Shown: positions 57,325 through 64,000 of the stretch, in pieces | How the letters are laid out: each line of letters begins with the position of its first letter | Position numbering within the stretch: position 1 is the stretch's first letter | Assembly: GCF_008727735.1 (NCBI RefSeq) | Contig: NZ_CP044227.1 | Location: 1,612,001-1,676,000, forward strand | From: Flintibacter sp. KGMB00164 | GTDB lineage: Bacteria; Bacillota; Clostridia; Oscillospirales; Oscillospiraceae | Length of the DNA stretch: 64,000 nucleotides | Reading direction: 5' to 3' | Made by a program: the position numbers and the translations under genes | The notes under the pieces: generated by a model | The model's input: the letters and a program-made list of their open reading frames with translations, nothing else | The model's database searches: none | What the model was told of the DNA's origin: nothing

Positions 57325-58397
57325 GGCACATCTTCCTTTCTTCCGGCGGCCCTGGGGCCGCCCTTACGTTCTCTTGCTTGCTCCCCCATAGCCTTACGCC
57401 GCAGCTGTCCGCAGGAGGCGTCGATGTCGCTGCCCAGCCGGCGGCGGACCGTGACGGTGACGCCGTGGCTCTCCAGACGTTTCTGAAACGCTGCTACCCG
57501 GCGGCTTGGCTTCAGGGGACTCTCCTCCACGTCGTTGAGAGGGATGAGGTTCACATGCCCCGGCATCCCCTTCAGCAGACCGGCCAGCAGGTCGGCCTGG
57601 CGGTCGGAGTCGTTGACCCCGTCGATCATGGCGTACTCATAGGAGATCCGCCGCCCGGTGGTTTCAAAGTACCGGCGGCAGGTGTCCATCAGCCGCTCCA
57701 CTCCCACCGCGCGGTTCACCGGCATAATTTTGGACCGGGTCTCGTCATCGGGAGCATGCAGGGAGACAGACAACGTTAATTGTAACCCACGTTGGGCCAA
57801 TTTGTCAATTTGATCTACTAATCCGCAGGTGGACAGGGAGATGTGGCGCATGCCGATGTTCAATCCCTCGGGGTGGTTGACCAGGGTGAGGAACTTCATC
57901 ACCGTGTCATAGTTGTCCAGAGGCTCGCCGATGCCCATGAGCACAATGTTGGAGATGGGCGCCCCGCTGTCCAGCTGGGTGAAGAGCACCTGGTCCACCA
58001 TCTCAGCGGGGGTAAGGTTTCGCACCTTGCCTGCCAGCGTGGAGGCGCAGAAAGCGCAGCCCATGCGGCAACCCACCTGGCTGGAGACGCAGACGGTATT
58101 GCCGTGCTTATAGCGCATGAGCACCGTCTCAATGCAGTTGCCGTCCCCCAGCTCCCAGAGATATTTGATGGTGCCGTCCAGCTGGGACACCTGCTTGCGT
58201 GCCACCTTGGGCACGGTAAGAAAACAGGTCTCCTTCAGCTTTTCCCGCAGCGATTTGGACAGGTCGGTCATCTCGTCAAAGGAGGTGACTCCCCGGTAGA
58301 TCCAGCGAAAAATCTGCTTGGCACGGAAACCGGGCTCTCCCTGGCTTTTGAGCCAGGCGGTCAGCTCCTCCAGGGTCATGGATTTGATATCGGTCAA
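57321..58397 (-). CDS. rlmN: 23S rRNA/tRNA methyltransferase RlmN
   Basis: RlmN methylates A2503 of 23S rRNA and A37 of tRNAs by radical SAM chemistry. The 358-residue protein has the CxxxCxxC motif CRMGCAFC, MGIGEPLDNYD, and the conserved catalytic Cys near the end (DIDASCGQLR). It overlaps both neighbours by 4 bases. Confidence 0.95.
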   Translation of the reverse strand: MTDIKSMTLEELTAWLKSQGEPGFRAKQIFRWIYRGVTSFDEMTDLSKSLREKLKETCFLTVPKVARKQVSQLDGTIKYLWELGDGNCIETVLMRYKHGNTVCVSSQVGCRMGCAFCASTLAGKVRNLTPAEMVDQVLFTQLDSGAPISNIVLMGIGEPLDNYDTVMKFLTLVNHPEGLNIGMRHISLSTCGLVDQIDKLAQRGLQLTLSVSLHAPDDETRSKIMPVNRAVGVERLMDTCRRYFETTGRRISYEYAMIDGVNDSDRQADLLAGLLKGMPGHVNLIPLNDVEESPLKPSRRVAAFQKRLESHGVTVTVRRRLGSDIDASCGQLRRKAMGEQARERKGGPRAAGRKEDVP

Positions 58398-59731
58398 GGG
58401 GCCTCCCCTACCTTTCGCAGTTTACAGATGAAGAATCCGTCCGTTTGGTGGACCTGGGGCCAGAGGGTGATCTCCCCTGCCTCCACCTGCCCCGCCGCTC
58501 CGGGCAGTTCAAAGGCCTCCCGGACAAACTCCGGGTGCTTTTCCAAAAAGGCGGACACGATCTCCCCGTTCTCCCGGGGCAGGATGGTACAGGTGGAGTA
58601 CATCAGCACTCCGCCCGGCTTTACATAGCCGGCCGCGTTTTCCAAAATCGCCTGCTGGACCTGGGGCAGGTCTTCCAGGGGCTTGGGGTCCTTGTAGCGG
58701 ATGTCCGGCTTTTTCCGAATGACCCCCAGTCCGGAACAGGGCGCGTCCACCAGCACCAGATCAAAGGCGGACACCCACTCCTCCCGCCGCACCTTGCCGT
58801 CGGCAGTCATAGGCTTGATAATGCTGAGGCCCAGCCGGTCGGCTCCGGCCTGAATGAGCTTCTTTTTATGGGGATGGAGATCGCAGGAGATGACCTCTCC
58901 CTGATTGTCCATCTGGATGGCGGCGGCAAAACTCTTGCCGCCGGGCGCGGCGCACATATCCAGCACCCGCATCCCGGGCGCGGCGCCGGAAGCCAGAGCC
59001 ATCAGTCGGGAGGCCGGGTCCTGTACATAAAAGAACCCCTGCCCATAGGCATCCAGCCGCTCCAAGTTACCCGTCTTATTTAAGATGAGGCAGTTCTCCA
59101 GCCAGGGGTGGGGCGTGACCTCCACCCCCTGCTCAGCCAGCAGCTCCGTTGCCTCCTGGGCGGTAGCCTTGGTGGTGTTCACCATGGCGGTCATGGGCGG
59201 CTGGCTGTTGTTAGCCTGGAGAAACTCCGCTGTCCCCTCGCTGCCCAGCAGAGGCAGCAACTCCTCCACCAGCCACACCGGGTGGCTGTACAGGATGCTG
59301 AAATACTCCGCCAGGTCATTTTGCGGGATGGTCGGCAACTGGTTTAAATTCCGCTGCAAGCTGCGCAGAATGGCGTTGACCATCCCCGGCGCTCTGGGGT
59401 TCTTGCAGTGGGTGCGGGTGAGCTCCACCGAGCAGTTCACCGCCGCGCTCTGGGGGATTTTGGTGAGAAACAGCATCTGATAAAGCCCCAGGCGCAGGGC
59501 CTGGACCACCTTGCTCTCCATGCGCCGCAGGGGGATGTTGGAGAACTTGGAGATATAAAAGTCCAGCAGCATCTCGTTCTGCACCACTCCGAAGCACAGC
59601 TGGGTGGCCAGAGCGGCCTCCCGGCCCTCCAGTCCCCCGGCGGCCAGCTGCTTTTTCAGCGCGCCGTCCGACCAGCCCCCCTGCCGCTGGCAGGTATTCA
59701 GCGTCAACAGTGCCGCCTCCCGTGCGTCCAT
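58394..59731 (-). CDS. rsmB: 16S rRNA cytosine-5 methyltransferase RsmB
   Basis: The 445-residue enzyme has a NusB-like RNA-binding domain (1-140), then the methyltransferase with CAAPGGKSFAAA (SAM loop), DAPCSGLG with the catalytic Cys and STCTILPREN with the releasing Cys. It methylates C967. It precedes rlmN with overlapping codons. Confidence 0.94.
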   Translation of the reverse strand: MDAREAALLTLNTCQRQGGWSDGALKKQLAAGGLEGREAALATQLCFGVVQNEMLLDFYISKFSNIPLRRMESKVVQALRLGLYQMLFLTKIPQSAAVNCSVELTRTHCKNPRAPGMVNAILRSLQRNLNQLPTIPQNDLAEYFSILYSHPVWLVEELLPLLGSEGTAEFLQANNSQPPMTAMVNTTKATAQEATELLAEQGVEVTPHPWLENCLILNKTGNLERLDAYGQGFFYVQDPASRLMALASGAAPGMRVLDMCAAPGGKSFAAAIQMDNQGEVISCDLHPHKKKLIQAGADRLGLSIIKPMTADGKVRREEWVSAFDLVLVDAPCSGLGVIRKKPDIRYKDPKPLEDLPQVQQAILENAAGYVKPGGVLMYSTCTILPRENGEIVSAFLEKHPEFVREAFELPGAAGQVEAGEITLWPQVHQTDGFFICKLRKVGEAP

Positions 59732-59828
59732 CTCGTTCGCCCCTTCTCTTTCTCTTAAATCATTGGTACATCTTATTTATAATGGGTTTTTACCTTACAT
59801 AATTCCTTGGTTTGATCCGGTTTGCACC

Positions 59829-60752
59829 TCAGCCTACCGTCACCGGATGTCCGGCCAGATAGTTGGCCGCCGACATCCGCCGGGAACCGGGAGCCTGGAT
59901 TTCTGTCAAGCGAATTACCTTGCCATCTCCACAGGCTACATCGATTCCCGCCTTATTGGCAGCGATCACAGTACCGGGAGCCTTGCCGGTCTCGATCCCC
60001 GGCTCCTCCACGGCGAACACCTTGATGGTGTCCCCCAAAATATCGGTGGAGGTAGCAGGCCAGGGGGTCAGACCCCGGACCTGGTTGTGGATCTCCTTGG
60101 CGCTGCGACTCCAGTCGATGGGGCTGAGCGCCCGAGAGAGCATGGGTGCCAGGGTAGCCTGGCTGTGATCCTGGGGGGTGCGCTTGGCGGTACCGGCAGC
60201 GATGTCGGCCACCACCTTCACCAGCAGCTCCCCGCCCAGCTGGGCCAGGCGGTCGTGGACCGCCTCTACATTTTCGTCCGGGTCGATGGGAGTCTTCGCC
60301 TGGTCGATGATGTCCCCCGCATCCAGCTCGGTGGCCATATGCATGATGGTCACGCCGGTCTCCTTGTCCCCGTTCACCACCGCCCAGTTGATGGGGGCAG
60401 CCCCACGGTACTTGGGCAGCAGGGACGAATGGACGTTGATACATCCCTTGGGAGGCAGGGCCAGAATGTCATCGGGAAGAATGCGTCCATAGGCCGCCAC
60501 CACGATGAGTTCCGGATTGAGCTCCTGGAGCTGAGCCAGAGCGGTACCGTCCCGCAGCTTGGTGGGCTGGAAAACGGGAATGTCGTGGCTCTGGGCGCAC
60601 ACCTTCACCGCCGGGGGCTGGAGCTTATTCTGGTGCCGTCCCACCGGCTTATCAGGCTGACAGAACACCCCGCACACCTCGTGTCCCGCCGCCACCAGGG
60701 CCTCCAGGGAGGGAACGGCAAAGTCGGGGGTGCCCATAAAGACGATTCTCAT
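59829..60752 (-). CDS. fmt: Methionyl-tRNA formyltransferase
   Basis: Fmt formylates initiator Met-tRNA. The 307-residue enzyme has the formyl-THF domain with VVAAYGRILP, the catalytic NVHSSLLPKYRGAAPI and the Asp in ELDAGDI, plus a C-terminal tRNA-binding domain. Its ATG overlaps the def stop (ATGA). A gap of about 100 bases after it holds no gene. Confidence 0.95.
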   Translation of the reverse strand: MRIVFMGTPDFAVPSLEALVAAGHEVCGVFCQPDKPVGRHQNKLQPPAVKVCAQSHDIPVFQPTKLRDGTALAQLQELNPELIVVAAYGRILPDDILALPPKGCINVHSSLLPKYRGAAPINWAVVNGDKETGVTIMHMATELDAGDIIDQAKTPIDPDENVEAVHDRLAQLGGELLVKVVADIAAGTAKRTPQDHSQATLAPMLSRALSPIDWSRSAKEIHNQVRGLTPWPATSTDILGDTIKVFAVEEPGIETGKAPGTVIAANKAGIDVACGDGKVIRLTEIQAPGSRRMSAANYLAGHPVTVG

Positions 60753-61252
60753 TCCATTTCCTCCTGGGCCTGCTCATCCATCAGCTCGTCCAGCTCCTCG
60801 CTGTTGTAGAGCTTGTCAGTGAGCTCGGTGTACAGGTGGCCGTCCAGGTGGGCCAACTCGTGGCAGAAGCAGCGGGCAGTCAGGCCGGTGCCCTCCGCCT
60901 CATACTCCTTGCCGAAGCGGTCCTGAGCCTTCACCTTCACCCACTCGGGACGCTTCACAAAGCCCCACAGGCCGGGCACAGACAGGCAACCCTCCAGGCC
61001 GTCCTGCTCTCCCTGCTGGGCCACGATCTCGGGGTTTACCAGCTCCAGCACCTCGTCGGCCTCGTTGATGACGATAACCACCCGGCGCAGAATGCCCACC
61101 TGAGGGGCAGCCAGTCCCACACCTCCGGCCTCAGCCAGGGTCTCCTTCATATCGTCGATCAGGTCCCACAGCTTCTGGTCAAACTTGGTTACAGGGTGGC
61201 ACACCTTAGTGAGGGCGCTCTCCCCCCGGGTCAGAATCTCTCGAATGGCCAT
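60749..61252 (-). CDS. def: Peptide deformylase, with HELAH in place of HEIDH
   Basis: Def removes the formyl group from nascent proteins. The 167-residue enzyme has motif 1 (GVGLAAPQ, 44-51), motif 2 (EGCLSVP, metal Cys89) and motif 3 (His131-Glu-Leu-Ala-His135). Metal ligands and the catalytic Glu are kept, but the Asp usual between Glu and the second His is Ala. AAGGAGG lies 9 bases before this ATG; another ATG two codons earlier is closer than normal. Confidence 0.93.
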   Translation of the reverse strand: MAIREILTRGESALTKVCHPVTKFDQKLWDLIDDMKETLAEAGGVGLAAPQVGILRRVVIVINEADEVLELVNPEIVAQQGEQDGLEGCLSVPGLWGFVKRPEWVKVKAQDRFGKEYEAEGTGLTARCFCHELAHLDGHLYTELTDKLYNSEELDELMDEQAQEEME

Positions 61253-61280
61253 TTCCATGTTCCTCCTTTATCTCATTCCC

Positions 61281-63734
61281 TTAATAGGGGTTCAAATCTC
61301 CGTAAACAGATATGCCCCGGTTCTCCCGGTCCTGATGGGCCTGGGCAATGAGCCGCCCCAGCAGCTCCCGCACCGCGCGGCAGTTCTTGGTGGACAGGGT
61401 CAGCCGGTAGCGGTAGCGGTTATTCACCTTGGCCACCGCCGCCGGAGCAGGGCCCAGCAGCTCCCATTCCTGAGAAAATCCAGCTAAGGCTCTCTCCAGA
61501 GCCTGGCGCAGCTTCACGCAGCACCGCAGCACCCCTGTCTCCTCTGGCCCGGAAGCGGTAAGGACAAACACGTCCCGGAAGGGGGGCTCACGGCGCAGGC
61601 GGCGCAGCTGGATCTCCTGCTGGTAGAAGTGCTCGTAGTCCTGGCGGGCGGCAAAGCGGATGACGTCGTGGTCGGGGGTGAAGGTCTGGATCACCGCCCG
61701 GCCCGTCTTCTCCCCCCGCCCGGCCCGGCCCACCACCTGAGTGAGCAGGGAGAAGGTCCGCTCCCCTGCCCGGAAGTCGTCCACAAACAGGGACTGGTCG
61801 GCCAGAACCACGCCCACCAGGGTCACATTTTCAAAATCCAGTCCCTTGGCCACCATCTGGGTGCCCAACAGGATGGGTGCTTTGCCGGAACGGAACTGCT
61901 CCAGAATTTTCTCGTGGGAGTGGGCAGCGGTGACGGTGTCTGAGTCCATCCGCAGTACCTCCACCCCGGGAAAACGCTCCTCCAGTTCCTCCTGCACCCG
62001 CTGGGTGCCCACGCCGATGAAGTTGAGCTTCCCGCCGCAGACGGGACAGGCGTGGGGCAGGGGCTGGGAAAAACCGCAGTAGTGGCACATGAGCCGCCCG
62101 TTGGCCGAGTGGTAGGTGAGCTTTACCGAACACCGGGGACACTGGGGCACCTCACCGCACTCCCCGCAGGACACCATGCGGCTGGCTCCCCGGCGGTTAA
62201 GAAGCAGGATGGTCTGCTCCCCACGGGCCAGGTTGTCCCCGATCTCCCGGGCCAGCAGGCCGCTGATAGCTCCCCCGTTGCCCTCCCGCAGCTCCTCCTT
62301 CAGGTCCACGATATGCACCTGAGGCAGGGCTTTCTGGTTGTAGCGCTGGGTGAGGGTAAATTGGTGGTAAATCCCCTCCCGGGCACTGTACATGGTCTCC
62401 ACCGCCGGGGTGGCGGACCCCAGCACCAGCAGGGCATTCTCCTGGACACAGCGGTACTTGGCCACGTCCCGGGCGTGGTAGCGGGGGGTGTTCTCCGACT
62501 TGTAGCTCCCCTCCTGCTCCTCATCCAATATAAGGAGGGACAGGTTTTGCAGCGGCGCGAACACCGCCGAGCGAGTTCCGATGACTACCCGGGCCTTGCC
62601 GCTCCGGGCTCGCTTCCACTCGTCGTACCGCTCTCCGGCGGGCAAAGAGCTGTGAAGAACCGCAATCTCCTGTCCAAAGTGGGCGGCAAACACCCGCAGC
62701 AGCTGAGGCGTCAGGGCGATCTCAGGCACCAGAACCAGGGCGCTTCCCCCCCGTTCCAGCACCTGCTGGATGAGGCGGATGTACACCTGGGTCTTGCCGC
62801 TGCCGGTTACCCCGTAAAGGAGAGCCACGGCGGGCTTTTCCTCCCGGCACAGCCGGTCCAGCCCCTCCAGGGCGGCCTGCTGCTCCTCATTGAGCTGGGG
62901 CATTGGCTTGGGCGGCACGTCATCCAGCTGGACCCGGCGGAATACCTCCTGCTGCTCCAAGGTGAGGATGCCGCTCTTGGCCAGGGACTTGATGGTGGCC
63001 GAGGAGGCTCCGGTGAAGTAGCACAATTCCTTAGCGCTGGCCGCACCCAGCTGACAGAGCAGCTCGGTCACCGAGTAGCGCAGGGGTGCAGTCTTTCGCC
63101 GGGGAGTGACCAGGGCCATGGCCTCCTCCGAGGGCATGGCCAGCACTGCCAGCTTCTCCGTCTTGTCCCCTACGCCCCGCTGGGCGCTGGTGACGATCTC
63201 GGCCGCTCCGTGCTCCACCAGATAGCGTATGGCCGGAGTGGGGTCCTTGGGGCCAAAGCCCGCCCGGATCTGCTCCAGCTCCCCCTGGCCTTCCCAGGCC
63301 AGAAGCATATCCACCAGTTTTGTGGCGGCGGCAGAACCTTGGGCGGCCTCATAGGCCCCCTCCCGGTCCACGGTCAGCTTCACGCAGTCCCGCAGGGCGT
63401 AGTAGAGCCCGGCGGGCAGCATGGCCTTCACCGCGTCGTACACGGTACAGAAGTACCGCTCCCGCATCCACAGGGCCAGCTGGAGACCGCGGCGGTCCAG
63501 CACCGGCTCCTCATCCAGGGCGGCGGTGATGGCCTTTAAGCCTCCGCCCGTCTCCTGCTGAGCCAGCGCCAGCACGATGCCGTCCGACCCCCGGTTGCCT
63601 GCCCCAAAGGGGACCAGCACCCGCATCCCCGGCCGCAGCCGGTCCTCTAAAGCTGCGGGAACCAGATAGTCATAGGGCTTATCGATGGCGTAGACCGCCT
63701 TGGATACGGCGACCTTGGCCACGACGCACCCCAT
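61281..63734 (-). CDS. priA: Primosomal protein N' (replication restart helicase PriA)
   Basis: The 817-residue helicase has a DNA-binding N-terminal domain, Walker A GVTGSGKTQVY, Walker B LDEEQEGSYKSE (usual DEEH reads DEEQ), two zinc-binding clusters (CGECGEVPQCPRC and CHYCGFSQP ... CPVCGG) and the C-terminal helicase motifs (GTQMVAKGLDF, QVVGRAGRG). AAGGAGGG lies before the ATG. It lies between rpoZ and def as in other Firmicutes. Confidence 0.95.
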   Translation of the reverse strand: MGCVVAKVAVSKAVYAIDKPYDYLVPAALEDRLRPGMRVLVPFGAGNRGSDGIVLALAQQETGGGLKAITAALDEEPVLDRRGLQLALWMRERYFCTVYDAVKAMLPAGLYYALRDCVKLTVDREGAYEAAQGSAAATKLVDMLLAWEGQGELEQIRAGFGPKDPTPAIRYLVEHGAAEIVTSAQRGVGDKTEKLAVLAMPSEEAMALVTPRRKTAPLRYSVTELLCQLGAASAKELCYFTGASSATIKSLAKSGILTLEQQEVFRRVQLDDVPPKPMPQLNEEQQAALEGLDRLCREEKPAVALLYGVTGSGKTQVYIRLIQQVLERGGSALVLVPEIALTPQLLRVFAAHFGQEIAVLHSSLPAGERYDEWKRARSGKARVVIGTRSAVFAPLQNLSLLILDEEQEGSYKSENTPRYHARDVAKYRCVQENALLVLGSATPAVETMYSAREGIYHQFTLTQRYNQKALPQVHIVDLKEELREGNGGAISGLLAREIGDNLARGEQTILLLNRRGASRMVSCGECGEVPQCPRCSVKLTYHSANGRLMCHYCGFSQPLPHACPVCGGKLNFIGVGTQRVQEELEERFPGVEVLRMDSDTVTAAHSHEKILEQFRSGKAPILLGTQMVAKGLDFENVTLVGVVLADQSLFVDDFRAGERTFSLLTQVVGRAGRGEKTGRAVIQTFTPDHDVIRFAARQDYEHFYQQEIQLRRLRREPPFRDVFVLTASGPEETGVLRCCVKLRQALERALAGFSQEWELLGPAPAAVAKVNNRYRYRLTLSTKNCRAVRELLGRLIAQAHQDRENRGISVYGDLNPY

Positions 63735-63836
63735 GCTTTCTCCCTCCTTGCAAGCCTAAGAAAGGGCGGAACAACGGCGCGCTCCGGTCCATTGCTCTCG
63801 CCCTTTCTCCGTTGTGTATTCAGGGCCGGGATAACC

Positions 63837-64000
63837 TCAGCCCACCTGCTCCAGCCGCTCGTCCAGCTTGCCGTCAGCCACCTCCTGGATGGCAATGCTC
63901 ACCGGCTTATCGTCCAGAGGCTCTCCGGCGATCTCCGCCTCGCTGGCGATCTCGCGGGCACGGCTGGCCACCACATTCACCAGCTGATAACGGCTGGGCA
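63837..64000 (-). CDS. rpoZ: RNA polymerase omega subunit (partial)
   Basis: The visible C-terminal 54 codons read PSRYQLVNVVASRAREI and continue with PLDDKPVSIAIQE and a final acidic tail, matching RpoZ. The N-terminus lies outside the window. It is upstream of priA in the order usual in Firmicutes. An inverted repeat with a long loop (AGAAAGGGCG / CGCCCTTTCT) lies between the two genes. Confidence 0.9.
   Translation of the reverse strand, partial: PSRYQLVNVVASRAREIASEAEIAGEPLDDKPVSIAIQEVADGKLDERLEQVG

Noticed and set aside
62052-63539. Plus-strand frame of about 495 codons opposite priA
   Set aside because: Antisense of an intact priA; low-complexity Gly/Leu/His translation, no ribosome site or family.

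Overview
The window is a G+C-rich chromosomal segment from an endospore-forming, monoderm member of the Clostridia. A typical Firmicutes housekeeping order (rpoZ-priA-def-fmt-rsmB-rlmN-prpC-prkC-rsgA), spore genes (cwlD, cotJ, spoIIM, a SpoIID-type gene, spoIVA, a SPOCS/LysM protein, spoVM), the SCIFF peptide pair and the selenium/molybdenum hydroxylase accessory genes together suggest the Oscillospiraceae (Flavonifractor / Pseudoflavonifractor / Lawsonibacter-like). That placement is an inference from gene content, not from a search. I found no tRNA, rRNA, CRISPR array or complete insertion sequence.

Layout. 1-1.1 kb: an ECF sigma / anti-sigma pair. 1.3-3.6 kb: an SdpI-like protein, cwlD, and a cotJ operon in which CotJA and CotJB are fused. 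3.7-8.8 kb: a probable five-gene operon made of a 43-residue ORF, a large zinc-ribbon / ECF-sigma / transmembrane / external-domain protein, a membrane protein and two lipoproteins that share a repeated beta-type module (one ends in an OmpA-like domain). 9.3-11.6 kb: an AT-richer secreted orphan and a second ECF sigma / anti-sigma pair. 11.7-17.3 kb: the selenium cluster (xdhC, selD, yqeB, DUF3343, class-V aminotransferase, yedF, and divergent yqeC). 17.4-25 kb: a catabolic-looking cluster (creatininase-like, LysR, M20 amidohydrolase, SLC13-type permease, isocitrate-lyase/PEP-mutase-like, CyuA-like, nitrilase). 25-28.4 kb: an unpaired histidine kinase, a third ECF pair and a 61-residue protein. 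28.5-31.9 kb: a BlaI repressor with two tandem M56 (BlaR1/MecR1-like) proteins under a promoter carrying two matching operators.

32-40.4 kb: xerD, spoIIM, scfB/scfA (SCIFF), a TIGR04086-type protein, yajC, tgt, queA and a SpoIID-domain protein. 40.4-43.6 kb: a lysine riboswitch followed by asd-dapA-dapB. 43.7-46.2 kb: an inverted-repeat-rich spacer, an HTH/desulfoferrodoxin fusion, tcdA and a LysE-type exporter. 46.3-50 kb: a T-box-controlled EamA transporter and tyrS, and malic enzyme. 50-64 kb: spoIVA, SPOCS/LysM, spoVM and the translation / signalling / replication-restart block ending in rpoZ at the window edge.

The points most worth a second look are the membrane-tethered sigma operon, the covarying two-hairpin repeat found twice, the overlooked 26-codon spoVM with sigma-E-like promoters near it, the CotJA-CotJB fusion, the amidohydrolase/nitrilase catabolic cluster, and the tyrosine-type T-box placed ahead of a transporter.
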